Position numbers and translations under genes: made by a program. The notes beneath the pieces were generated by a model that was not told the origin of the DNA, made no database searches, and was given only the letters and a program-made list of their open reading frames with translations. Below, in pieces: positions 8,102 through 17,058 of a stretch of 64,000 nt of DNA (within the stretch, counting starts at the first letter, position 1; every line of letters begins with the position of its first letter). Source of the stretch: an uncultured Clostridia bacterium (GTDB lineage: Bacteria > Bacillota > Clostridia > Christensenellales > UBA1242); contig CAKVLR010000001.1 of the NCBI GenBank assembly GCA_934757855.1, positions 310,001-374,000 of the forward strand. The letters run 5' to 3'.

Positions 8102-10765
8102 TTATTTAGCCTTTTGTGCTTGCTTTGCGCTTTTTTTGCGTGCGTAGATAATCAAAGCCACAATGGCAATAATATCAACAATAATCACTGCAAGCCCCAC
8201 ATAAAACCAAGTCCTATCCTTTGCAGGAGCAGGCGTAAAGTCTTGACTAGATGTGTTTTGCGAGAATGTATTGTTTAAATTTTCGATATTGTTTGCGCTT
8301 TCAAAGTCAGCGACTGTTTTCGCAACATAAGCAATTTCCACAGTGTTGTTTTGTTCTAATTCTGCATAACTGAGCGAAATTTTGCTATCTACAACAGCAA
8401 CTGCCTTTTTATTTACCAAACAATAGTCGATTTGGTAGTCAGTGTCGGCATTAATTGTAATTTGCAATGTTTCGTTTTCGTTTACATAAGCGACTGCATC
8501 TTGGCTGGTTTCGTTTATAGTTGATACAAAATTACCGCCGTTGTTGACATTTCTAACATATACGCTCTTTGCACTAACTTCCACACTATCGGTTGCAACT
8601 AACATAAACGGACTAAAACTATTCAAAATCGCAACAATTCCATATTCAGTCATAGTGATTTTTATTTCCTCTGCCGAACTACGGTCAATATTGCCGTTTG
8701 AGTCACGCTTGAAGTGGTAAAGTTTGTAAGTGGTGTTTTTACTATCAAAACTAAACCCTTCTGGGTAACCAAAAGCAACTTTTACATATGACCCACTAGG
8801 AATTTGTACCACAGAACCACAAATATTGAGGTCAAGTTCATAAGTACTAGATTTTTTGATATTTACATTGTCCTCTACACTTGCTTCCATATCGTTTGAA
8901 TCTTTATCATCAACGGTAGAAACTACCAAAGCCATTTGACTGCGTTGATTTTGAGAGATAACATCTCCATTTACAAGCCACCCTTCCAAACTCAAATCTT
9001 GATTATCTACAAGTGTTGGAGTCGCAAAACTATCAATATATAGCCTACCATTGTTAAATACTTGGCTACAAACAGTAGTTGGCATAGCAAATGACATTGT
9101 AAAGTTAGTTACTTCATAATCATCAATAGTTAACATATTTTGTGGTTCAAAAATGTATTGCATAGAAAAATGTTTGTACATTTTACTAGGTGTAAACACA
9201 AATTTAAGTTGGTTGTCTAAAATAGTAACATTTTGCACTTTTACATACTTAGTCATATCTTCGTAACTGCTAGAAAATACTCTTACATTTGGTGTGCCAG
9301 TTGCTTTTAAATTTTTACTATAAGTCACAACTATTTCGTGCTTTTTATTTGCATTTTGATATACGCTATTGCTAGGAGAAATAGCGGAAATCAAAGGTTT
9401 TTCCGCCTCTGCTTCGTTGTAATTTTCATTTACTACAATATTACTTTTTGCAATTACTTTGTTTGTGTCCAAACTGTCCCAAATTGCCTGCCCGCTGTCA
9501 GTCTTTGTAGGTTTTTGTGTAGTAACAAAAAATTGATACAACTGTACATTTTCAGTAAGACCTATTGCCCAACCAGTGGTAGCCGTAAATGAACTACCAG
9601 TACCAAAGTAACCATACCAAGTAAATTCACCATTTTTAAAAACACCAGTATTCGCAACCAAATAACAAGCATCAGTACTGTACGGGTTTGTGTAATCTAC
9701 TTCTACACTATCAAAATCGCCTAAGATTTTAGTTTGTATTTCTGTCGTTCCGTAGTCAAAAACTGCTAAAACTGGCAAATCAAACTCTTTCCCACTGTTT
9801 GAAACAGACTTGCTTGCAAGATAATTTGCGGTAGAATTGCTACCTAGTAGCGCAAATTCTGTACCACTTGCCATATAAGTTGGGTCCACCAAATACCAGT
9901 TATCACCAACCTTGCAATATGTCCACGCGTGTGGCTCGCTAAGGTTTCTATCTTGCGCTAAATCGTAATGCAAGTAATAACCATCAACTTCGATACAAGG
10001 AATTTGGTAATAGTCCATAAGCATTTTGAATACTTTTACATATCCTTGACAAACTGCATTACTTGTCACCAAACTATACGCAGTACGAATGTATGGTGCA
10101 TCTTGTGGGTTATTTTCGCAAAAATCATACATAAGCGCAAACGAAGGTCCTGCATTAGGCGAGATTAAATAAATTGTACGCTTAATTATTTCTTTGGTTT
10201 TCTCTGTTCCCTCAAAATTTGATTGATAAAGATTTATATCACCTTGCATTGCGTGGATTTTTTGTTGTAAATCTACTTCCATTTGAGTTACTTTTTGATT
10301 GTCCAAATCACTTGCAATGTAGTAGTTACTATCTCTGCCCGCGCCTATTTCAGCGATATAGTCGTTGCCTTTTTGAGCAATATTTAGAGTTAGTTTGTCA
10401 TAATCAATATAAAAATATTGCGGATAGTCGAGCATAAACGCATCGCGCGCTGAACCAAAGTCTGTCAATATTGTGCTATCGCCCTTTGCGTAATTTGCGA
10501 CTTCCTCTTTGGTAACAACATTATTTTCTATCAAATCAACCGACTTGTTGCCCTCACGGAAAAGTTGCTTTTCCGCACTATCTTTAATTAAATCGTAATA
10601 TTTTACTTGTTTTTCGCTAAGTTGAGCCTTATACTCAAAACTTTTTTCTACATTTGCTGTGACAAAAGACTTATCTAGCGCGCATAGCATAATACCCAAA
10701 AAAGCAAACATAACGCTAACCGCTAAACACAAATTTAAACAAATTTTACTTATATTTTTTGTCAT
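8102..10765 (-). CDS. Cell-surface transglutaminase-like protein
   Basis: The 887-residue protein has a signal peptide at residues 1-38 and a transglutaminase-core domain at about residues 195-310. The catalytic triad is visible as Cys in SNAVCQGY, His in SEPHAWTY and Asp in YLVDPTY. Several beta-rich segments follow, then a C-terminal membrane helix (about residues 855-875) and a short Lys-rich tail. This is a typical membrane-anchored extracellular protein. Transglutaminase-like proteins can be proteases or cross-linkers, and the substrate is unknown. AAGGAGG precedes the ATG. Confidence 0.85.
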   Translation of the reverse strand: MTKNISKICLNLCLAVSVMFAFLGIMLCALDKSFVTANVEKSFEYKAQLSEKQVKYYDLIKDSAEKQLFREGNKSVDLIENNVVTKEEVANYAKGDSTILTDFGSARDAFMLDYPQYFYIDYDKLTLNIAQKGNDYIAEIGAGRDSNYYIASDLDNQKVTQMEVDLQQKIHAMQGDINLYQSNFEGTEKTKEIIKRTIYLISPNAGPSFALMYDFCENNPQDAPYIRTAYSLVTSNAVCQGYVKVFKMLMDYYQIPCIEVDGYYLHYDLAQDRNLSEPHAWTYCKVGDNWYLVDPTYMASGTEFALLGSNSTANYLASKSVSNSGKEFDLPVLAVFDYGTTEIQTKILGDFDSVEVDYTNPYSTDACYLVANTGVFKNGEFTWYGYFGTGSSFTATTGWAIGLTENVQLYQFFVTTQKPTKTDSGQAIWDSLDTNKVIAKSNIVVNENYNEAEAEKPLISAISPSNSVYQNANKKHEIVVTYSKNLKATGTPNVRVFSSSYEDMTKYVKVQNVTILDNQLKFVFTPSKMYKHFSMQYIFEPQNMLTIDDYEVTNFTMSFAMPTTVCSQVFNNGRLYIDSFATPTLVDNQDLSLEGWLVNGDVISQNQRSQMALVVSTVDDKDSNDMEASVEDNVNIKKSSTYELDLNICGSVVQIPSGSYVKVAFGYPEGFSFDSKNTTYKLYHFKRDSNGNIDRSSAEEIKITMTEYGIVAILNSFSPFMLVATDSVEVSAKSVYVRNVNNGGNFVSTINETSQDAVAYVNENETLQITINADTDYQIDYCLVNKKAVAVVDSKISLSYAELEQNNTVEIAYVAKTVADFESANNIENLNNTFSQNTSSQDFTPAPAKDRTWFYVGLAVIIVDIIAIVALIIYARKKSAKQAQKAK

Positions 10766-10837
10766 AGTAACCTCCTTGTCCTCTTTATTATATCATAAAG
10801 TAGTGAGAATTTAATAACATTTTTCAAATTTCCAAAA

Positions 10838-10876
10838 AATTTTTCAAAAAAATAAAGCCGAAATATTTTCGACTTT
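10838..10876 (-). terminator. Rho-independent terminator of the DUF1858 gene
   Basis: On the minus strand AAAG-T-CGAAA pairs with TTTCG-G-CTTT around a short loop and runs into ATTTTTTT. It lies directly after the Cys-rich gene. Confidence 0.8.
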
Positions 10877-10889
10877 ACTAAAATATAGA

Positions 10890-11234
10890 CTATTGATTGC
10901 AACCACAGTCACATTCATCATCGTCACAATCATCACAGTCGCACTCATCTTCTTCCCAACAAGTGCAACCACAGTTGTCATCTTCAGTACATTCGCAATG
11001 CTCACCGCAACCACATTCGCAACCCTCTGCTCTCTCCAACTCTTCAAGTTCTTCGAGTTCTTCAAGCACGAGTTCTACATCAACATCGTGAACATCACAA
11101 GCATCTTGTAGTGCTTCAGCCTGACTAACAGGACAACCACAGCAGTGCATACCAAAACCTTCTAGCACTTCGCGCGCCTTAGGGTCGATAGCAAGGATTT
11201 CGCCCATAGTCATTTCTTTGCTAAACTTAGACAT
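10890..11234 (-). CDS. DUF1858 protein with Cys-rich acidic tail
   Basis: Residues 1-65 form a DUF1858 domain (TMGEILAIDPKAREVLEGFGMHCCGCP), a small helical redox-associated domain with a conserved CxxC-like cluster. The remaining half is an acidic helix (ELVLEELEELEELE) followed by about 46 residues holding 14 cysteines, mostly as CxC pairs separated by Asp/Glu. Standalone DUF1858 proteins are usually about 65-80 residues, so the tail is an extension. The CxC pattern suggests binding of soft metals in a metallothionein-like manner (inference). AAGGAG precedes the ATG. Confidence 0.85.
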   Translation of the reverse strand: MSKFSKEMTMGEILAIDPKAREVLEGFGMHCCGCPVSQAEALQDACDVHDVDVELVLEELEELEELERAEGCECGCGEHCECTEDDNCGCTCWEEDECDCDDCDDDECDCGCNQ

Positions 11235-11299
11235 TTAATTTCTCCTTTTGGCAAAATTTCATTTTACACTAAAAAAGTGTACGCTTATTTTACTACAAA

Positions 11300-12436
11300 T
11301 CAATCTAAATTGCAACCACATTCGCAAATTTGGTCATCAATAGAGTGAATTTTCCCGCATTTAGGACATTTTTTAGTGTTGTCGAAGGTAGTATTTGCGG
11401 TATCTTTATTTTTATTCTTTGTAAAACTTTTTGATAGCAAATCTTCATCACTCATAGCAGAGAAATCAATTTTGGCGGGCTTTTTCTCCACAAATTCTAT
11501 TTCATTGTCTTTTTTGTCTATCTCGCTATCAAGAATACTTAGGTCAACGACAGCATTTTCACTATCACTAATTGATTGAGTTTCTTGCTTCTCTTGTTTT
11601 GATTGATTTTGTAAATTATCGGCAACCTCATTTGGGGCGGTTTCATTATTTTGAGTAGTCACTTCTTTTATAATATCAGCATCAGGCTCTTTTTCTTCTG
11701 GTTTGTTTTCCCTTTCTTTTTGTTCTAAAATTGCCGTAACTTCACGCCCAAAATCTACTTTTTCTACCACAAAATTTGATATAGCAATGCCGTATTTTCC
11801 AAACTTTTTCACAAGCAATGGCGATAAAATTTCACTCATTTGCACACTATCGTTTAAAACAATAGGGTTAGTGACTTTGCCCCATTCTACCGCATCACCA
11901 ACAAACTCGCCCATATATTGTTTGAGCCTAATTTGAGCCTTGCTCGCGCCAATATATGCCCATTCTAACAAAAATAATTTTATTGTATTTGCGACATCGC
12001 TTACCTGAAAACTAAATTTCCCAGACATAGATAGATTGAATTTACCACACTGTTTATCTTTTATATAAATGCGATTTGCCACCCATTCTTGCCCTTCAAA
12101 AACAGCCATATTCACAAAATACAAGTCACACTTAAATTTGGTAGGGAAAATGATTTGTTTTTCGCCTTTTTTCTTCTTTACCTTGCTTTTGTCTAATTTG
12201 AGGGCTTTTGTTGTTTTCGGCAAACTAGGTATGCTTAGGTCATACTCACCCGCAGTAAAAATGTCCAAAGGCTTATCTTTTGATACAATCACCGCACAGT
12301 ACCCCACAGGCACGACCAGTTTTTCACCCAAATTTATTTCCAGCAACCTTGAAGTTAACGGCTGAATAAATCCGCCCATTTGCTTATCAGGCAAACTCAA
12401 AGTCTTGACTTTTTCTTTTTTAAACCAACCGAACAT
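11300..12436 (-). CDS. SPFH-domain protein with C-terminal zinc ribbon
   Basis: Residues about 30-235 match the SPFH/band-7-like 'virion core' type: GEKLVVPVGYCAVIVSKDKPLDIFTAGEYDL, then the repeat of beta strands and ISNFVVEKVDFG. A disordered Glu/Asn/Gln-rich linker of about 100 residues follows. The end is a zinc ribbon with CPKCGKIHSIDDQICECGC. Proteins of this kind form membrane-associated oligomers; the precise role is not known. It is apparently monocistronic. Confidence 0.8.
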   Translation of the reverse strand: MFGWFKKEKVKTLSLPDKQMGGFIQPLTSRLLEINLGEKLVVPVGYCAVIVSKDKPLDIFTAGEYDLSIPSLPKTTKALKLDKSKVKKKKGEKQIIFPTKFKCDLYFVNMAVFEGQEWVANRIYIKDKQCGKFNLSMSGKFSFQVSDVANTIKLFLLEWAYIGASKAQIRLKQYMGEFVGDAVEWGKVTNPIVLNDSVQMSEILSPLLVKKFGKYGIAISNFVVEKVDFGREVTAILEQKERENKPEEKEPDADIIKEVTTQNNETAPNEVADNLQNQSKQEKQETQSISDSENAVVDLSILDSEIDKKDNEIEFVEKKPAKIDFSAMSDEDLLSKSFTKNKNKDTANTTFDNTKKCPKCGKIHSIDDQICECGCNLD

Positions 12437-12611
12437 TGCTTTCCCCTTAAATCTTTTTTATTATTATATCAAATTTTATGAAATTATCAAATTCATTTGC
12501 TATAAATTTTAAAAAAATTTTTGCTAATTCGCTAAAATTTGCCGTAATTTTTGGTGTTTTTATTTAAGGTTTACGCATAAATTAAACTATCAAACAAAAA
12601 AAGGAGATATA

Positions 12612-13193
12612 ATGCAAAAATTTACTGAAATTATAGGCGCAAAAGTGATTTCTGCACACAACTGCGAATACTTAGGCACAGTCATAAATATGCAAATGAA
12701 CGCACTCAATACGCAAATTAAACATTTGATTTTATCGGGAGCCGATGATGAAATTACCTACATTTTGCCAACTAATCGTATTTTTGCCATAAATAATGCA
12801 GTTATTGTGCGCAACAAAACCGCACTAAGCGTAACAAGTGATGCACAAGTGCCCAATATTATGAATAGCAGTGCAATTTCGCTAAGCGGAAAAGACTGTG
12901 GACGCGTAGTCGAGATGGAACTTGATGAAAAATTGCGAATTGTCAAAATTTTAACCAACGAAAATGAAATTGAGCCTAAAAATATAATCGGCTTTAACAA
13001 CGGAATCGCCCTTATCAACGATACCAACAAAAAATATACAAATGGTTCTTTTGCCCCTCACCACACAACACACACCCACAATAATGCAGAAGAAATCACC
13101 GTAAACGCTCTCAATCAAGATGAGCAAAGTTTTGTAGCCACACCCCGCACAATTATCGCTAGACTACCAAAAAACTTTAAAACTCCAAATTGA
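12612..13193 (+). CDS. PRC-barrel domain protein
   Basis: The N-terminal half (FTEIIGAKVISAHNCEYLGTVINM) matches a PRC-barrel, and a second barrel-like segment begins near residue 90 (SLSGKDCGRVVEMELDE). PRC-barrels occur in small RNA-processing and photosynthetic-assembly proteins and in YlmC/YrrD-like Firmicutes proteins of unclear role. The C-terminus is His/Asn-rich and then basic. AAGGAG precedes the ATG and a terminator follows. Confidence 0.7.
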   Translation: MQKFTEIIGAKVISAHNCEYLGTVINMQMNALNTQIKHLILSGADDEITYILPTNRIFAINNAVIVRNKTALSVTSDAQVPNIMNSSAISLSGKDCGRVVEMELDEKLRIVKILTNENEIEPKNIIGFNNGIALINDTNKKYTNGSFAPHHTTHTHNNAEEITVNALNQDEQSFVATPRTIIARLPKNFKTPN

Positions 13194-13236
13194 AAAATAA
13201 ATATAGTTTTCAACGGCAAAACTATGCGCAAAAACT

Positions 13237-13270
13237 AAAAAACGAAGTTAATCACTAACTCCGTTTTTTA
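13237..13270 (+). terminator. Rho-independent terminator
   Basis: AAAAACGAAGTTA pairs with TAACTCCGTTTTT (one mismatch) around ATCAC, ending in a T run, downstream of the PRC-barrel gene. Confidence 0.88.
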
Positions 13271-13364
13271 TAATATAAAAGCAAATTTATTGGAAAAGAT
13301 GAATTATAATTTATCTAGCGCAATAATAAAAATATCATTCTTAAATAGCGCTTTTAATACTTTC

Positions 13365-14888
13365 TTACAAAAAGTCGGTTGTATTGTTCGTTTCACTATT
13401 TACATTGGGATTGTTTGCTTGCACAAATTTTGCCACAACTTCTTGTCCATAAATAGCAGATTTTTCAAACCTATCACTTGCTTTTGTGGAAATAGGCGTA
13501 TTCATATCACTCGCATAGTACCAGCCCGCAAAAGTATACCCTTGCTGATTTACAATCGCCGAACAAGTGATAGTGCTAGTGTCCGATAAATTATCGTAGT
13601 CATCGCCCACAAGCAATACCGCCCCACCAAGCGTTGCACTTACTGCAACCCCGCTAAACAAACCGCCACTAACAGGTTTTTTAAGTGAAGAATAATTTTC
13701 GCTAGTAGTCATTACATACATTTTAAATGCTGTGGTATTTACATATTTAAAGGTAAGTCCTAAGTAATTTGTGGCTTTGTTTACCGCATAACTAACATTT
13801 TGCGCATATGGGCAAGCCTCGTAAATGGTGGCTTCAAGGTAATCTATCGAATAATACACGCTATTATCAAACGAAATTGCCGATATATATTTACCCGTGT
13901 CAGGCTTAATCAACAATGTCATTTCTAACCTATCGGTATCGTACGCCTTTATGACATTAGCAATCGCAGTGCCAGTGTTTTCCATTACCACAAAATCACT
14001 AAAATATGCAGTAAGCGTAATGCTTTCAGTTATGGTAAAACTGTAAACCGCATCATATGACACAACCGCACCCGCGCTATTTTTCCAACAAACAAACATA
14101 TATCCGCTTGCAGGTGTCGCAGTTGCTGTAACGGTTTTATTCTTCAAATATGTACCCGCTCCAGAAACAGTACCCATACTAGTATCATTACTATTAAGCG
14201 TTAATATTGCATCATTTTTTGAAAAATTAGCAGTCAAAGTAGTATCAGCGGTTGGGGTAAATGTGTAAGTCGCACTTGTAGAAACAACCACGCCACTTGC
14301 GTTTGTCCAACTAACAAGACTATAACCAGTTTTAGCGGTTGCAACCACAGTCGCGCTAGAACCTACCTTTGTATTACCCTCACCAGATACCGTTCCCATA
14401 GTTGTATTAGATGATACAGGAGTTATATAATATGCACTGCCAACGGAAAAGTATGCGATATATTTACTTACGCTATTATCGTATATATCCCCAATGGATA
14501 CCTGAGACAATTTCTTCTCCTTGCGTCCACCTCCCCAATGGTCAAAATAATACCCCGAGTTAGCAGTTGCTGTAAAGTAATTCACATTCCCCAAACCATA
14601 TCCATATGTTGAGCCATCTTTTTGACCATTCACAGTACCACCAGCCGAGGGTGAAACATAGATAGTAATATAACCATCTGCCACACTATTAGCCTTTGGC
14701 AACAGTGAAAAAATCAGTAAAAGGCTACCACCAATTAGCACAAGACACAAAGTCAAAATTGTTGAATAAAACCAAATATTTCTTTGCTTTTCAACAATTT
14801 TAGGGCTATTTAAGCGCCCCCCCCCCCTGCGGGTTTCGTTCTCTGTTTTGGTACATAATTCACTCCTTTTTTTGTTACCATTTTGCAT
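13365..14888 (-). CDS. Phase-variable surface repeat protein (poly-G tract, in frame here)
   Basis: The 507-residue protein starts at an ATG preceded by AAAGGAG. Residues 20-24 (RRGGG) are encoded by an 11-G homopolymer. One membrane or signal helix lies at about 38-60. Bacterial-repeat (InlB-like, Divergent_repeat) modules of about 75 residues follow, each ending in a TLTANF- or TLTAYF-like strand. A beta-rich region comes next, with a last repeat (TFAGWYYA, VVAKFVQ). The C-terminus is a conserved tail, NSETNNTTDFL. A tract of 10 or 12 G would stop translation within a few codons after the tract. There is no usable downstream start before the hydrophobic helix. A surface adhesin-like role is inferred. 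Confidence 0.8.
   Translation of the reverse strand: MQNGNKKRSELCTKTENETRRGGGRLNSPKIVEKQRNIWFYSTILTLCLVLIGGSLLLIFSLLPKANSVADGYITIYVSPSAGGTVNGQKDGSTYGYGLGNVNYFTATANSGYYFDHWGGGRKEKKLSQVSIGDIYDNSVSKYIAYFSVGSAYYITPVSSNTTMGTVSGEGNTKVGSSATVVATAKTGYSLVSWTNASGVVVSTSATYTFTPTADTTLTANFSKNDAILTLNSNDTSMGTVSGAGTYLKNKTVTATATPASGYMFVCWKNSAGAVVSYDAVYSFTITESITLTAYFSDFVVMENTGTAIANVIKAYDTDRLEMTLLIKPDTGKYISAISFDNSVYYSIDYLEATIYEACPYAQNVSYAVNKATNYLGLTFKYVNTTAFKMYVMTTSENYSSLKKPVSGGLFSGVAVSATLGGAVLLVGDDYDNLSDTSTITCSAIVNQQGYTFAGWYYASDMNTPISTKASDRFEKSAIYGQEVVAKFVQANNPNVNSETNNTTDFL
14817..14827. repeat. Poly-C/poly-G tract (11 nt) inside coding sequence
   Basis: Eleven consecutive C on the + strand (G on the coding strand), about 25 codons from the start. 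Homopolymers of this length slip during replication and are classic contingency elements. The length seen here keeps the gene in frame. Confidence 0.9.
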
Positions 14889-15031
14889 TTTTTACTCCTT
14901 TAATTATATCTTATTTTGTGTAAATTTTCAAATAAAATGAGCCCTAAATTGAAAAATTTTTTAAAAAATTGCACTTTTTCACTATTTTCCGCCAAATTTA
15001 GACATTTTTCGCACGAAAAAATAAAAATTTG

Positions 15032-15095
15032 TAGAGATTGCCGCGGTCGTTTCGCTCCCTCGCAAAGACACCCCTGCGGGGTGTTAAATACCCTA
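15032..15095. repeat. REP-like GC-rich element
   Basis: A GC-rich island within AT-rich sequence, containing GATTGCCGCGGTCG, TTTCGCTCCCTCGC and the hairpin CACCCCTGCGGGGTG. This style of segment resembles dispersed extragenic repeats of some Clostridia. Only one copy is present here, so the repeat nature is inference. Confidence 0.4.
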
Positions 15096-15210
15096 CAATA
15101 TCTATTGTATCAAATAATTTCTCAAAAAAATTCAAAATTCACAAGTGTTAACAAAAAATTTTCAAATTATCTATTCTTTAAATCAAACTTTCAATTACCT
15201 ATCACAAAAT

Positions 15211-15237
15211 AAAAAAGAAGGAAATACTATTTCCCTC
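15211..15237 (-). terminator. Probable terminator of the der-plsY-plsY operon
   Basis: On the minus strand GAGGGAAAT pairs with ATTTCCTTC around a short loop and is followed by TTTTTT. It lies about 110 nt after the last plsY. Confidence 0.65.
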
Positions 15238-15349
15238 TAAATATTTTTAATATTACTTAAAATTTTCGCAAGCACCAAAACCTCATATTGCTCAAAATTA
15301 TAGGACTGGGCTATTTGAGCAAATTTAGTGCAACTTATCAGCCAATAGA

Positions 15350-16174
15350 CTAGTTTTTGCCTTTACTTTTTAACTTGCGCTTGTGCTTTGAATGTTTCTT
15401 TTTTGTTTGTTTTTTCTGCGCTTTGTTTTCTTGCTTTTCCACTTTTAGTGCTTGTTTTTCTTGCTTGATTTCTTGTCTTTTTTCTTCTTTCTCTTCACGA
15501 ATTTCTTGTCGTTGCTCCAATTTTTCGTGGCGTTTTTGGTCGCGCTTAATTTTTGCCTTTATATTCGTTTCGCGCTCTTTACCAATAATCAATCTTTCAA
15601 TATTTGAGCGGTGCGCAAACCAAGTAAGCGCAAAGATAGCGAATGTCAGCAAACTGATTGCTAGATTTGGCTCGGGCAAAAACACATTTTGCCACACGAC
15701 AGCCACAGTCACCAAAATTAGAGAAGCAAGCGACACATATTTTACAAACCACACGAGCGCAAAACAAAAGACAAAAGTCACCAGCATTACAAGAGGTTGT
15801 GATACGATAAACACACCCAAAGTGGTAGAAATGCCTTTACCCCCCTTAAATTTGTTGATTACAGGGAATATATGCCCAACGACTGCCGATAGTCCACAAG
15901 AATATAGACCTATCAAATTATCTGGGTAGCCCCCCGCTCCACCAAACACAAAGTAGCCAGTCAAGGCAGGAATGATACCTTTGAGAGCATCAAGTAACAT
16001 AGTGAGATAGCCCAACTTTGCGCCGAGGTTGCGATATACATTAGTCGCTCCCAGATTACCCGAGCCTTTTTTAGTCAAGTCAACATTTTGCGCTTTTGCG
16101 ATAAGTTTACCAAAATTTATATTACCTAAAAAGTAACTCGCTACTACCAAAATCGCAAGCAACCAATATTCCAT
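15350..16174 (-). CDS. plsY: Glycerol-3-phosphate acyltransferase PlsY with charged tail
   Basis: PlsY transfers the acyl group from acyl-phosphate to glycerol-3-phosphate in the membrane. The membrane segments and family motifs are present: GSGNLGATNVYRN, LLDALKG, and GHIFPVINKFKGGKGISTTLG. After about residue 200 there is an extra tail of some 75 residues made almost entirely of Lys, Glu, Gln and Arg, absent from the usual 200-residue enzyme. A second plsY lies immediately upstream. Confidence 0.93.
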   Translation of the reverse strand: MEYWLLAILVVASYFLGNINFGKLIAKAQNVDLTKKGSGNLGATNVYRNLGAKLGYLTMLLDALKGIIPALTGYFVFGGAGGYPDNLIGLYSCGLSAVVGHIFPVINKFKGGKGISTTLGVFIVSQPLVMLVTFVFCFALVWFVKYVSLASLILVTVAVVWQNVFLPEPNLAISLLTFAIFALTWFAHRSNIERLIIGKERETNIKAKIKRDQKRHEKLEQRQEIREEKEEKRQEIKQEKQALKVEKQENKAQKKQTKKKHSKHKRKLKSKGKN

Positions 16175-16279
16175 ACCACACCTCCCTTTATCTATCTATA
16201 ATTTATGTAAAATTTGCTTCCTATATATATTATATGGCAGAATAGGTACAACTTCAAATTTTAATTAATTCAAAATCAA

Positions 16280-17047
16280 TTAATCATCTTTTTGATTTTC
16301 AATATTCTCATTATTTTTTGTGTTTTCCGTATTTTGCGAATTTTCTGTATGTGAAACTTCTGTATTATTTTGATTTATAGTTTCTTTTTTATCTTTTTTG
16401 AAAATTTTGCCCCAAATATCCGTTTTGCGCTCTTTACCCGTAAGCAATCTAACAATATTTTGTCTATGTGCAAAAAATACCAATACGAGTATCGCAATAC
16501 TCAGCAAACACACAGCGAGGCTAAATTGTTGCATAACCATAAATTCAGGCATAAAGATATTTTGCCACACTACATTAATGAGAATAAACAAAAGTGACAT
16601 AGGCGACACATATTGAGTAATGCAAGCGAGAGCCACACACAATACAAATGCGCATAAAGCAACGACTGGTTGCGCAATTAAAAACACACCACAAGCGGTT
16701 GCTGCCGCCTTGCCTCCTTTAAATTTGTAGTATATAGGGAAAATGTGACCTACTACCGCGCCCAAGCCACAACTATACAATGCTATGTAACTTTCGGGCA
16801 TATTCAATCCGCCATCGAATACAAAGTATCCCGCCATTGCTGGGATTACACCTTTTAGCAAATCAAGTAGCAAGGTAAGCAATCCCAATTTTGCACCGTA
16901 AGTGCGTAACATATTTGTAGCACCTACATTACCTGAGCCTTGACTAGTGACATCAACTTTTTCTTTTGCGGACAAAATTCTGCCAAAACTCACACTACCC
17001 AAAAGGTAACTTGCTAGCACCAAAATTGCTAATAACCAACCATTCAT
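16280..17047 (-). CDS. plsY: PlsY paralogue
   Basis: The first 200 residues are a complete second PlsY: GSGNVGATNMLRTYG, LLDLLKGVIPA, GHIFPIYYKFKGGKAAATACG. The glycine after GGK in the third motif (GGKG) is Ala here, where its neighbour keeps Gly. The C-terminal 55 residues are Asn/Glu/Lys-rich. Tandem duplication followed by divergence is the simplest reading. It starts 11 nt after the der stop, and der-plsY is a standard gene order. Confidence 0.9.
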   Translation of the reverse strand: MNGWLLAILVLASYLLGSVSFGRILSAKEKVDVTSQGSGNVGATNMLRTYGAKLGLLTLLLDLLKGVIPAMAGYFVFDGGLNMPESYIALYSCGLGAVVGHIFPIYYKFKGGKAAATACGVFLIAQPVVALCAFVLCVALACITQYVSPMSLLFILINVVWQNIFMPEFMVMQQFSLAVCLLSIAILVLVFFAHRQNIVRLLTGKERKTDIWGKIFKKDKKETINQNNTEVSHTENSQNTENTKNNENIENQKDD

Positions 17048-17058
17048 AATTTACCCTC

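Larger units (their letters stand above)
14889..15349. other. Intergenic region with repeat-like element
   Basis: No gene is visible in this 461-nt gap. It holds A/T-rich sequence next to the adhesin-like gene, a GC-rich REP-like segment (15032-15095), a minus-strand terminator (15211-15237), and an inverted repeat TTGCTCAAA/TTTGAGCAA (15288-15322) just after the plsY gene. Confidence 0.6.

Noticed and set aside
10844..11091. Frames overlapping the Cys-rich tail in other phases
   Set aside because: Artefacts of the repetitive Cys/Asp codons of the DUF1858 gene.
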